From positions 26,695-90,694 of the forward strand of contig NZ_BMRN01000030.1 of NCBI RefSeq assembly GCF_014648655.1: a stretch of DNA of 64,000 nucleotides, written 5' to 3'. This document shows, in pieces, positions 9,233 to 17,115 of the stretch (its first letter is position 1; every line of letters starts with the position of its first letter). The DNA is from Streptomyces atratus (lineage in GTDB: Bacteria; Actinomycetota; Actinomycetes; Streptomycetales; Streptomycetaceae). A model generated the notes under the pieces. The model was not told where the DNA came from. It did no database searches and saw only the letters and a program-made list of their open reading frames with translations. A program made the position numbers and the translations under genes.

Positions 9233-9352
9233 CTACTGGGCACGGTCGCGGCAGACGAACTCGGTCCCGGGGTGCTCGGTCAGCCGGGCTACGACGGTGG
9301 CCGCCTCGCCGTCGCGCAGCAGGTCGATCGCGCACTGAGTTCCTTGCCGTGA
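9233..9352 (-). mobile_element. ISL3-family transposase fragment
   Basis: A short minus-strand frame (stop TAG at 9235-9233) reads GTQCAIDLLRDGEAATVVAR and then LTEHPGTEFVCRDRAQ. This matches the region of ISL3 transposases containing a catalytic aspartate (V-D-L-L-P-D-R, then A-H-P-G-x-E-x-V-C-R-D-R). Only about 40 codons remain, with no terminal inverted repeats identified, so this is a scrap of an old insertion. The surrounding 8978-9569 interval holds no other recognisable gene. Confidence 0.5.
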
Positions 9353-9569
9353 CCGGCCTGCCCCGCTGACCCCGGCAGCGTTCCGGCACAGGTGACAGGT
9401 GAATGGTCAGCGGGTCTTGACGCGCGCTGGGCCTGGTTGCGGACTGCTGTCGGCGGATCTGCCTTCCGACGGGCAGCCGGCTCGGCCGCCGGGGTGATGT
9501 CACGTGGAGTCGCGTTACCTATCCTGCCGCCGGGCATACTGCCGACCGTGGCGTGGAACGGATCTGCGC

Positions 9570-9806
9570 ATGACCGAAAGTGCGAGCCCGCGTATCTCGA
9601 CGCCTCGGATCACCGTGCTGAGAGTCCAGCCAGGTGATCCGCCCTTCCGCCTTGTGGAGATCGACGGGGAGGTCGTCAGCGCCGCAACATCGATGGCGGA
9701 CGTGCTGCATGCCGCCTGGGCCGCAGGCATCAGAGTCCACGACCTCGACGATCCGGGCGAGGTTCGGTGGGTGGGTGGCGGCAAGTTCACCTGGAGGCTG
9801 CACTAG
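9570..9806 (+). CDS. Small hypothetical protein
   Basis: 78 aa from ATG 9570. Sequence features: TPRITVLRVQPGDPPFRLVEIDGE, which suggests beta strands, then AATSMADVLHAAWAAGIRVHDLDD as a helix, then VRWVGGGKFTWRLH. The helix-strand order and balanced composition look like a folded small protein, but no family is recognised. No strong ribosome site is visible, and an upstream in-frame ATG at 9504 is possible. Confidence 0.5.
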   Translation: MTESASPRISTPRITVLRVQPGDPPFRLVEIDGEVVSAATSMADVLHAAWAAGIRVHDLDDPGEVRWVGGGKFTWRLH

Positions 9807-10254
9807 GCAGTTGCCATGCGCGCGAGGGCAACCGACTGCCGACGAGGATCGCCGCACCGCGTCTGCGTGGGCAGCGGCGACCTTTTCGATCCGGGCACCG
9901 GATCGGCGGTGGGCGCACCGTCGTATGTATCGACGGACACCCGATTGCTGCTCGGGCCGGCATCTCACGAGGTATTGGGAATGCCCGTCGGCTGGTCCCA
10001 TTCGGCTTGGATGACGTCGGGCGCGGCCGCAGGGGGGTGATGACCTTCGCCGCCCCACCTGCGTTCCGAACCGATCCCGCGGCGGCCCGGTAGTCATCCA
10101 TGCCGGGAAGTCGACTTGCGCGGTGTCCTGGTTGGTGAGCGCAGACCGGCGAATTCACATCTCGGCGGCCGGCTCCGACGACGGTTGGTTACGTCCCTGG
10201 AGACATGGGATGGGGCGCCGGGTTGTCGAGGCCGCCCATTCCTACGCTGTTGCC
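9807..10254. other. Stretch without a recognisable gene
   Basis: About 450 bp; no domain-bearing frame. Probably contains the promoter of the gene at 10255. Confidence 0.35.
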
Positions 10255-10455
10255 ATGGCAGAGAAGCAATTCCAGGACGGAGCCCTGTCGGGTGAGGACG
10301 ACTACTCGGACGGTCAGCGGGACGGCCCATGGCGTCGGTGGCATGACAACGGCAACCTGCTGGACGAGGGGACATGCAACCTCGGCAAGAAGACCGGCGA
10401 GTGGATCACTTTCAACAAGGCGGGCGAAGAGGTGAAGCGAAGAGTCCACCGTTGA
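10255..10455 (+). CDS. MORN/YwqK-type repeat protein
   Basis: 66 aa. It carries two MORN-like units, DGQRDGPWRRWHDNGNLLDEG and GKKTGEWITFNKAGEEV, of the kind seen in bacterial YwqK antitoxin-component proteins. The unit G-x-R-x-G-x-W-x-x-W/F-x-x-x-G is clear twice. Such proteins usually form beta-hairpin solenoids. YwqK family members have been annotated as antitoxins, but no toxin gene adjoins this one. The start ATG follows a weak purine stretch only. Confidence 0.65.
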   Translation: MAEKQFQDGALSGEDDYSDGQRDGPWRRWHDNGNLLDEGTCNLGKKTGEWITFNKAGEEVKRRVHR

Positions 10456-11121
10456 CTGAACCAAGGCTTCACCAGGCCACCCCTCATGTGGTTCTCAGTC
10501 GGCGATGCGGCTGTAACAGCTCAGGGCGCCGACGGTGCCGGCGACGGCAAGGAGGCGCGCGGCCCTCCTCTCGCATCCACGATCCAGTCGCCGGAAGCCG
10601 TTCCGCCAGGACATGGCGCGCCCCACAACCTACCGGCGCCGGCCCGGCCGACCGAAGCTCCAAATGCCGCAACGCGCAATGCACGACGCGGTGTTTCGGC
10701 TGCGCAGCAAACGCCGCGGGTGATTGAAGCCGTATCCCCTGTTGCCATGCGGCTTGAGCGCCCGACGCGGACCCGCGCACTCGATCGCCACCGACCACAT
10801 CGGCGACCGCCGGCAGCGCACCGGCCCGCTCTGTCGCCTTGCGGGCCGCCGCCCTGTTCCACCTGGAACACGCAGGCCACGCCCCGGCCGCGTGGAGCTG
10901 CGCGCTCACCGGCTTCGACCCGACGGCACCGCGCGCTGCTTCATCGACCTCGGCCGGCGCTGTCTTCGCGCACTGTTCCGGATTTTCGACGACAGCCAAA
11001 GCCGACGAGATACCGCAACCCCACCGGACCAGACCACTCGAAACCCTTGTGATCCAGCCACACATCCCATAACCCACACCCACGCCCCGCGGTGCAGCCA
11101 CAGCTGCCCAGGGGCGAAGGA
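10456..11121. other. Long stretch without a recognisable gene
   Basis: About 670 bp. The plus strand is unusually Pro/Arg/His-rich in all frames and cytosine-rich near 11040-11090. No frame has a recognisable domain; decayed coding DNA is likely. Confidence 0.35.
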
Positions 11122-11343
11122 ATGAGCAGAGGAGACCCTGTGCTCGAAGAGGCGGACCAGCAGCTTTGTGGACGCCCGACGAAGTCCGGCGCTCAGTGCA
11201 AGGCCGTTCGCGCCGGAGGCGTCGCCAACGCCGCTGACAGAGTGCGCGTCAGATGTTTTTGTATCCGGCCCGCCCCGAACAGAACAGGGCCGGGATGCCG
11301 CGCTGCTTCGTGTCCCAAAAACGGCGCAGAATGGACGCTCTGA
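11122..11343 (+). CDS. Short Cys-containing protein, probably truncated
   Basis: 73 aa from ATG 11122 (GAAGG just upstream). Near the N-terminus it reads QQLCGRPTKSGAQCKAVRAG, a C-G-x-x-T-K-S-G-x-x-C motif found at the start of several streptomycete zinc-binding-like proteins. After this the sequence becomes Arg/Cys-rich without pattern, suggesting a frameshift or truncation. Function unknown. Confidence 0.35.
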   Translation: MSRGDPVLEEADQQLCGRPTKSGAQCKAVRAGGVANAADRVRVRCFCIRPAPNRTGPGCRAASCPKNGAEWTL

Positions 11344-11409
11344 GTAAGCGAGAGGATACTCTTTGTCAGCTATCGTAATCGATCACCGGCACCTGAAGGG
11401 GACTTCTGA

Positions 11410-12087
11410 ATGAACCGCATGCGCAACGTGCTTGCCGTGCTTGGCATCACTGCCGGGCTGGTCACGGCCCCCGCCGCGAGCGCCTCAGCGAAGCCGGAGG
11501 GCCGGACGCCTGCATCCGTGGCCCGGCACGATCCCTGCACGGGTGAGTTCCGCGGCGACGCCCGGCTCGGCCCCAAGTGGCTTCCGAATCGTCGGCTGGC
11601 CCCTGTGGGTCCGCTTCTGAAGGGGTACAAGCGCACCGGAGCCCTGTCCCCGCAGGCATTTCTGAAGAAGTACTGGGAAGGTCCCGCCGACTCCGGCAGC
11701 TGGAAGTACCCGCCCAACGACGGCTTCGGTCAGGTCAACGGCCAGATCGACAAGGAGCCGACCAAGCTGCGTGCGGGCCAGCGTCTGGACCGCTTCGGTT
11801 CTGAGTACGGCAGCTACCTGGCACCCGCTGGTGATGCGTACGCAGAGCGTGCGCTGCCACCCCAGAACCTCAACACCCGTGAAGCAGAAGTCGCTTGCGA
11901 CTACCGCGTATACAAGGTGGCCAAGCCTTTCTGGGTGTGGCAGGGCAGTATCGCCCCGTGGTTCGAGCAGCCGGGGGGCGGCCGGCAGATCAAGCTCGAC
12001 GCGGTCTTCCTCGACCCGGGCCAGGGGCAGCGGCTGAACGTCAAGTGGCTGCTGGAGCATGACTACCTCAAGTCTGCCGCCGCGTAG
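11410..12087 (+). CDS. Secreted TNT-domain protein (putative NAD+ glycohydrolase toxin)
   Basis: 225 aa. Residues 1-29 are a signal peptide (VLAVLGITAGLVTAPAASASA). The C-terminal ~100 residues match the TNT (tuberculosis necrotizing toxin) fold: RLDRFGSEYGSYLAPAGDAY with the R-F-G-S and catalytic-region arginine, ERALPPQNLN, then YRVYKVAKPFWVWQGSIAPW followed by FEQPGGGRQI. The W-F-x-Q-P-G-G-G-x-Q box is the family hallmark. Characterised TNT domains hydrolyse NAD+ (and NADP+). The middle section (30-120) links signal and toxin domain. The gene overlaps by 29 nt a small downstream gene that is the likely immunity factor. Confidence 0.85.
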   Translation: MNRMRNVLAVLGITAGLVTAPAASASAKPEGRTPASVARHDPCTGEFRGDARLGPKWLPNRRLAPVGPLLKGYKRTGALSPQAFLKKYWEGPADSGSWKYPPNDGFGQVNGQIDKEPTKLRAGQRLDRFGSEYGSYLAPAGDAYAERALPPQNLNTREAEVACDYRVYKVAKPFWVWQGSIAPWFEQPGGGRQIKLDAVFLDPGQGQRLNVKWLLEHDYLKSAAA

Positions 12088-12328
12088 CTCCAGCGTGGAA
12101 CGCCGGGAACTGCACGCGGTGCTGAGCGAGGCGGGAGTGGCCGACGGCTACTACCGCATCGAGGGCGTTCACGAACCGGTCCCCACCCCCACGGACTTTC
12201 TGTTCTTGCGACAGGCGTCCGATGGGGCGTGGGAGACCGGTGTGTACGAACGGGGCACGTACGAGGTCATCGCCCGCCACCCGAGCGAACAGGTCGCCTG
12301 CGCGCATTTGCTCCACCTGCTCCTCTGA
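12059..12328 (+). CDS. Candidate immunity protein for the TNT toxin
   Basis: 89 aa, starting at ATG 12059 inside the last codons of the TNT gene, so the two are translationally coupled. The protein has no signal peptide and is acidic (ELHAVLSEAGVADGYYRIEG, FLFLRQASDGAWETGVYERG, then YEVIARHPSEQVACAHLLHL). The strand-rich middle between two helices is compatible with a small cytoplasmic alpha/beta protein. It is not similar by eye to the mycobacterial immunity factor IFT. The immunity role is inferred only from position, size and cytoplasmic location. The first ~12 residues may be a start choice artefact; an alternative start is not obvious. Confidence 0.65.
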   Translation: MTTSSLPPRSSSVERRELHAVLSEAGVADGYYRIEGVHEPVPTPTDFLFLRQASDGAWETGVYERGTYEVIARHPSEQVACAHLLHLLL

Positions 12329-12612
12329 CACGCCGCTTCTTGCCGCTGGTCGTCGTTGTCATTGCCCTTCGGTGAGCTCAAACGCCCTTGCGCCTTCGTC
12401 GGCGAAGCCGCGGTGTTCATCTGCTCTCGTCGGGTGGTCGTCCGAACCGGGGACCGGTACATGGGCAGACCCAGATCTTCGAGGGCCTTCGCTTCCAGGT
12501 GGTCGCCGGCGCGGAAGGCGTCGGTGACGGTCTGTTCGTGGGCGGGGTGGCCGGGACGCCTTCCCCGCTTCCCTCGACCCTCTGCAGAACCGCCCACGTC
12601 CGGCGAGCGACG

Positions 12613-13128
12613 CTACTTCTCGGACACCGCGTCGGCGCAGCTCGGGTTTTCCTCCAAGGCTGCTGTGTCCAGGGCTGCCGTGAGTCGGTTGAGGCGGGCT
12701 CTCAGGTTGCTGATCTCGTCGAGGTCGAAGCCGGTTGCCGCGGCGATCCGGCGTGGCACGGCCAGCGCCCGCTCGCGCAGTGCCGTGCCCTCGTCCGTGA
12801 GGTGGATGTGCACCGACCGCTCGTCCTGGGCGTTGCGCTCGCGCCGTACCAGGCCCGCCGCCTCCAACCGCTTCAGCAGCGGTGACAGTGTGCCGGAGTC
12901 GAGCCGCAGGTGCTCTCCCAGCGTCTTCACCGGCAGCTCGCCGTGCTCCCAGAGCGCCAGCATCACCAGGTACTGGGGATAGGTGAGCCCGAGGTCCTTG
13001 AGGAGTACGCGGTAGACGCTGCCGAAGGCGCGTGACGCGGCGTTCAAGGAAAAGCAGATCTGCTGGTCGAGGCGTAGGTAGTCGGCCTCGGACGGGGCCT
13101 CGCGGTTCGGGCTGGACATGGAGGTCAT
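12613..13128 (-). CDS. ohrR: MarR/OhrR family organic-peroxide sensor
   Basis: 171 aa from ATG 13128. A MarR winged helix (LTYPQYLVMLALWEHGELPV, LGEHLRLDSGTLSPLLKRLE, VRRERNAQDERSVHIHLTDEG) is preceded by the OhrR-specific N-terminus DYLRLDQQICFSLNAASRAF, whose Cys25 is in the position of the peroxide-sensing cysteine. Organic hydroperoxide oxidises this residue and releases the repressor from DNA. It is divergent from ohr, with an AT-rich palindromic site between them. A further ~280 bp downstream of its stop (12329-12612) show no supported gene. Confidence 0.9.
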   Translation of the reverse strand: MTSMSSPNREAPSEADYLRLDQQICFSLNAASRAFGSVYRVLLKDLGLTYPQYLVMLALWEHGELPVKTLGEHLRLDSGTLSPLLKRLEAAGLVRRERNAQDERSVHIHLTDEGTALRERALAVPRRIAAATGFDLDEISNLRARLNRLTAALDTAALEENPSCADAVSEK

Positions 13129-13153
13129 GGATCCAGCATAACCCTGCACGCCA

Positions 13154-13184
13154 TTAGATTGTGTGCAATTTAATTGTGTGCTTT
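13154..13184. promoter_or_regulatory. OhrR operator between ohrR and ohr
   Basis: An AT-rich island in GC-rich surroundings contains CAATT-TAATTG (13166-13176), close to the TACAATTAATTGTA core known for OhrR operators. It is flanked by a nine-base direct repeat ATTGTGTGC (13158 and 13173). It lies between divergent ohrR and ohr starts. Binding is inferred from family knowledge. Confidence 0.65.
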
Positions 13185-13245
13185 CCTGGAGTGGAAGCGG
13201 TCGGACAGCGCCGCTGGGACATCACTTTCGAGAGGAATCACTTTC

Positions 13246-13659
13246 ATGGAAGCGCTCTACACCGCCGTTGCCACCGCCACCCACGGCCGCGAGGGCCGCG
13301 CCGTCACCCCCGACGGCAAGCTGGATCTGCAGCTGGCCATCCCGGTGGAGATGGGCGGCAGCGGCCAGGGCACGAACCCGGAGCAGCTGTTCGCCGCCGG
13401 TTACGCCGCCTGCTTCGCCAGCGCCCTGGGGCTCGTCGGCCGTCAGGCCAAGATCGACGTCAGTGATGCCGCCGTGACCGGTGAGGTCGGCATCGGCAAG
13501 CAGGGTGAGGGATTCGGTCTGGCGGTCACGCTGCGCGTGGAGCTGCCCGAGGCCGTCGACGAGGCCACCGGCCGCAAGCTGGTCGAGCAGGCCCACCAGG
13601 TCTGCCCCTACTCCAATGCGACCCGCGGCAACATCCCGGTCGAGCTCGTCATCGAGTAG
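13246..13659 (+). CDS. ohr: Organic hydroperoxide resistance protein (OsmC/Ohr)
   Basis: 137 aa, full length for Ohr. Both redox-active cysteines are in place: Cys56 in LFAAGYAACFASAL and Cys120 in AHQVCPYSNATRGNI; the catalytic arginine is expected near the N-terminal TATHGREGRA. It reduces organic hydroperoxides through a thiol mechanism fed by lipoylated proteins in studied members. The start ATG follows GAGAGGAA. It is controlled by the divergent ohrR. Confidence 0.95.
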   Translation: MEALYTAVATATHGREGRAVTPDGKLDLQLAIPVEMGGSGQGTNPEQLFAAGYAACFASALGLVGRQAKIDVSDAAVTGEVGIGKQGEGFGLAVTLRVELPEAVDEATGRKLVEQAHQVCPYSNATRGNIPVELVIE

Positions 13660-13860
13660 CTCTCCGGGTGGCGATGGGCCGGTGCCCGGGACCAACCCCA
13701 CTGGGGGCCGGCCTCGCCGTGTTTCTGCTGCACGCCACCCCTCCGCGATTCGGGGCGGGCTGCGCGTATGGGTGTCAGCGGCCCCGGCGGCGGGGGAGCG
13801 GTACACACAGTCACGAAGCCCACGCAGTGTGGCTCGAAGGCACCGAGCGACACCGGGCGC

Positions 13861-13938
13861 GGTTCCGGCCTGGTCACCCAACGCTGGGTTGCGGAGCGGG
13901 CGTTCGCTCACCTGCACTGGTTCCGCTCGTTGGTGACC
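13861..13938 (+). mobile_element. IS5-type transposase C-terminal fragment
   Basis: A short segment translates to LVTQRWVAERAFAHLHWFRSL, which matches the conserved R-W-V-V-E-R-T-F-A-x-L-H-x-F-R-R-L block with the catalytic glutamate of IS5-group DDE transposases. It stops abruptly and is followed at once by glycosyltransferase sequence. No other part of the element is seen. Confidence 0.5.
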
Positions 13939-14960
13939 GGGAAGACGCCGTCGTCGGCGGGCGTGCCCCGGCGCGCAGCCGAGTTGGTCGCCGCGTTTTA
14001 TGAAGGGTCACCCTGGCAGCCGAGGGGTGTGATGTGCTGGTGGCTACCGGCCTCGTGCCGGCCGTGGCCGTCGTGAAGTCGGTGGCCGAGAAACTGGGCA
14101 TCCGTTACGTGTACGAGAGTTATCAGCCGGTCAGCCTGCCGTCGCCGCAGCACCAGCCGATCCCGCGGCCGGGCCGGATGCTCCCATCCGATGTGACCGA
14201 CAACCGATTGCTCTGGGACCGGGACGCCCAGGATGCGCACGCGGTGCTGAGCGAGGCGATCAACACCCACCGGGCGTCGATCGGCCGGCCGTCATTGGAC
14301 AACGTCCGCGACCACGTCTTCACCGACCACCGGTGGCTGGCCACGGACCCGATCCTGGCCCCGCGGCACCAGCCGACGGACCTCGACGTGGTGCAGACCG
14401 GCGCGTGGGCCCCGCCGGACGAACGCCCGCTCCCGGCCGAGTTGGTGGCGTTCCTGGATGCCGGCACACCACCGGTGTACTTGGGCTTCGGCAGCATGCC
14501 CATGCGCACATCGACGGACGTCGCCCGGGTGGCCATCGAGGCGATCCGAGCGCAGGGCCGCCGCGCGGTCGTGGCCCGCGGCTGGTCCGACCTGGCTCTG
14601 ATCGACGATCAGGACGACTGCTTCGTCGTCGGCGAGGTCAACCATCAGGCACTGTTCCGTCGGGCGGCCGGCGTTGTGCACCACGGCGGCGCGGGCACGA
14701 CGACGGCCACCTGGGCCGGCGCGCCTCAAGTGCTGGTACCCCAGGCGGGGGACCAGCCGTATTTCGCCAGCCGGGTGGCTCACCTGGGCATCGGCGCGGC
14801 ATACGACGGTCCGAGTCCGACCACCGAGTCCCTGTCAGCCGCGCTCAGGACGGCCCTGACTCCCGAGACCCGCGCACGAGCGACCGCCGTGGCCGGCAGC
14901 GCACGTGCCGGCGCGGGCGGACAGTCATGCTTTGGTCTCGCATCTGGTCGAGGTCGGTAG
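13939..14960 (+). pseudogene. Truncated, frameshifted UDP-glycosyltransferase (GT1, EryCIII-like)
   Basis: From 14034 a 308-codon frame encodes most of a GT1-type macrolide/sterol glycosyltransferase. It has YLGFGSMPM, the inter-domain linker, and the nucleotide-sugar motif VVHHGGAGTTTATWAGAPQV followed by PQAGDQPYFASRV. The ~90 N-terminal residues of the acceptor domain are missing. Upstream, RRAAELVAAFYE (frame one) and TLAAEGCDVLVATGLVPA (frame three) belong to the same gene but are separated by a one-base shift near 14010. The C-terminus also drifts out of the family after ATAVAGSA. The 5' end directly abuts a transposase scrap. Remaining sequence is well conserved, so loss is recent. Confidence 0.75.
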
Positions 14961-15223
14961 AGGTCTTCGTGGCTGGGGCTACCGGCACCCCCCGTCGCAG
15001 GGGCGTGTGGAGGGTACGCCGCGATTCCGGAGAAAGGTTCAGCCCGGACCCGGAGAACCACCACCGGATATCCGCCTCATTCCGTGGCCTTGTTGCCGGT
15101 TCCGGGAGCGGTGCGTGACGCGGCTGTGCGTCCGCGATCGGCGTTGTCAGTGGTCGCAAGTATGTTCAGTCGTGTCCCGCCGTTGTGGCGCGGAAGTCCT
15201 CTTGGTGCATAGGAGATGGTGCG

Positions 15224-15727
15224 TTGTCCGACTGGGAGAGGTCGAGCACGGCACGGGTGATAGCACCCGCACGGCCGCGCAAGCTTGCCAAGGTTCCGTT
15301 TGTGGAGCTGGCCGACGGACGCTTGCAGGGCGTGGTGTCCAGCGGCTCGGACATTGAGCGGGTCTATGTCTCGTCGGTCGCGGCCGGCACTTACGCGTTC
15401 GCTTGCAGCACCAACAACAACCGGCCCTGCGGCGGCGCGCGGGGCTCGTTCTGCAATCATATCCGGGCCCTGATCAACGAGGCGGTGCTGCAGTATGGCG
15501 CCGAGCGCGTCGCCCGCTACCTGAGGGTCGAGATCGTGGACGGGGAGCCGAGCGCGCAGACCATTGCCACCGACATGAGCAACACACGTCCACCGCAGGG
15601 GGACACCAAGGCTGCCGCGCCGGTCTTCAGCAGGTTCCTGCGTCACCTGGCCTACCTGGAACTCGCCCCGACCACCGCACCGTTGCCGGAGATGCAGTGG
15701 TTCCCGCCGACGAGGGCGGTGGCTTGA
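15224..15727 (+). CDS. SWIM-like Cys/His protein, first gene of the MoxR-VWA-DUF5682 operon
   Basis: 167 aa from TTG 15224, which has AGGAGA 7 nt upstream; a start at 15185 is also open but lacks this spacing. The N-terminus (ARVIAPARPRKLAKVPFVEL) leads into a strand-rich part and then TYAFACSTNNNRPCGGARGS followed by FCNHIRALINEAV. The Cys spacing ending in C-x-H, followed by a helix, resembles a SWIM zinc-binding hairpin. SWIM proteins bind DNA or partner proteins. In E. coli the SWIM protein YehQ is encoded next to MoxR, VWA and YehM-type genes, the same company as here. It ends in TGATG overlap with the next gene. Confidence 0.65.
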   Translation: MSDWERSSTARVIAPARPRKLAKVPFVELADGRLQGVVSSGSDIERVYVSSVAAGTYAFACSTNNNRPCGGARGSFCNHIRALINEAVLQYGAERVARYLRVEIVDGEPSAQTIATDMSNTRPPQGDTKAAAPVFSRFLRHLAYLELAPTTAPLPEMQWFPPTRAVA

Positions 15728-17115
15728 TGCGCGCCGACCTGCTCTGCGAAACGATTGCCGGGCTCGACGAAGCCCTGACGGCCGTCGACGCCTTTGACCG
15801 GGCTCTCGCCGCCGGCCTGCTCCGCCCCCAACCGGCCCAGGCCGCCGGCCTGACAGAGCTCGCCCGCGCCGTCGAGGGGACGCCGCTGGCTGCCAGGGTC
15901 GCCGAGGCGGCCGAGAAGGCGGCGGACGGAGCCGCGAGCGAAGACCAGTTCGTCGCCCTCGCCGCTGCCCGTACTGCACTGCTCGGCTCCGTTCACGACG
16001 CACTGATGACCCGCGTCGAGGAGGCGACCGGTCGGTCCGGCAGCGAGGAGAGTGTCCCGGCGCCCGGCGGGCAGCAGGCCGTGAACCTGCTCGCCGCCGC
16101 CCGCTCCTGGCTGTCGGATCTGGCGCGCTCCGGGTGGCAGGGCATCGACCACGATGTGGTCTCCGGGTCGGCGCAAGTCGTCTCCGCAATGCTTCCGGAC
16201 CCGGCCCTACGCCGCCTGGCGACGCTCCTCGACGGCTTCTCCGCCGAACTCGCCGCATCCTGCCCGGGCGCGGCCCTGGAAAGGATCCCGGCACGCCGCT
16301 GGGCCGACCTGTGGTCGCGCGCGATGCTGCTGACGCTGCCCGGTGCGGCCGACGTGCCCATGACCGGTACGGCCACCGGCCGCCTGCTGCCCCTCGGCGT
16401 CGACTTGCAGGAACACGCGACCGCTGCACAGGCCCAGGTCCACGCGGTGTTCGAGCCCGCAGACGGCGCCGCGCCCCGCCTGGTACGTGCCGGCGTGTCG
16501 GTGCCGAAGCCCGACACGGTCGTCGGAGCCGGCGTCTGGCAGCTGCTCCGCCCCCACATGTCGCTGCTGGCGGCCGTCAGCGAGGGCCGCTCAATGGATC
16601 TCGTCGGCATGCCGGTCACCGCCGAGGGCGACCTGGTCTGGAGCGACGAGCACGCGCGCCCGAGCGAGCCCGCCGACGCCTTCGCCACTGCCCGCGTTGC
16701 CCTGCCCACTGCCACCGACGCGGCGACCGCACCCCTGGACCGGCACCCGGCGCGCATCGCCGTACCCGTGTTCCTGGAGGGCTACGCCGCCCAGAAGGGC
16801 GACGACACACTGACGTTCACCGTCGCCGGACACCCTCTCGCTGTCGACACCGACCGCATTCCGACCGCCGGACCGCTCACCCCCGACGCCGTCGCGGCGT
16901 CCGGTGCGTGCATCGGGCTGCTCCGCTGGGACGCCGGGACGTATCGCGTCCAGCCTCTGGCCGTCGAGACGACCGTACGGAAGAAGGCTGTCGCGATCCA
17001 CGCCGGGGGATGGGCCGGGGGAACGACCGACAAGGCCGGCGTCAAGGCCGAGAAGGCCGCCACCGACGCCGTGGCCGTGCTGCGGGAGCGCGCGGGGAGG
17101 CTGCTGCGGAAATGA
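15727..17115 (+). CDS. Unknown 462-aa protein in the MoxR-VWA operon
   Basis: Start ATG 15727 overlaps the previous stop by one base; the end overlaps the next start by four bases, so it is coupled on both sides. Residues 1-200 are strongly helical and Ala-rich (LDEALTAVDAFDRALAAGLL). A Trp-rich stretch IPARRWADLWSRAMLLTLPG sits near 200, and residues 230-440 are strand-rich with repeated D-L-V-W and H-P-L-A-V-D elements. No catalytic signature or membrane segment is seen. No family is recognised; position suggests it is a dedicated partner of the adjacent VWA/MoxR proteins, possibly corresponding to the non-SWIM part of YehQ-like proteins. Confidence 0.75.
   Translation: MRADLLCETIAGLDEALTAVDAFDRALAAGLLRPQPAQAAGLTELARAVEGTPLAARVAEAAEKAADGAASEDQFVALAAARTALLGSVHDALMTRVEEATGRSGSEESVPAPGGQQAVNLLAAARSWLSDLARSGWQGIDHDVVSGSAQVVSAMLPDPALRRLATLLDGFSAELAASCPGAALERIPARRWADLWSRAMLLTLPGAADVPMTGTATGRLLPLGVDLQEHATAAQAQVHAVFEPADGAAPRLVRAGVSVPKPDTVVGAGVWQLLRPHMSLLAAVSEGRSMDLVGMPVTAEGDLVWSDEHARPSEPADAFATARVALPTATDAATAPLDRHPARIAVPVFLEGYAAQKGDDTLTFTVAGHPLAVDTDRIPTAGPLTPDAVAASGACIGLLRWDAGTYRVQPLAVETTVRKKAVAIHAGGWAGGTTDKAGVKAEKAATDAVAVLRERAGRLLRK

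Noticed and set aside
13939..14960. Antibiotic biosynthetic cluster signal from the EryCIII-like glycosyltransferase
   Set aside because: No polyketide, NRPS or deoxysugar genes are nearby, and the gene is truncated and frameshifted.
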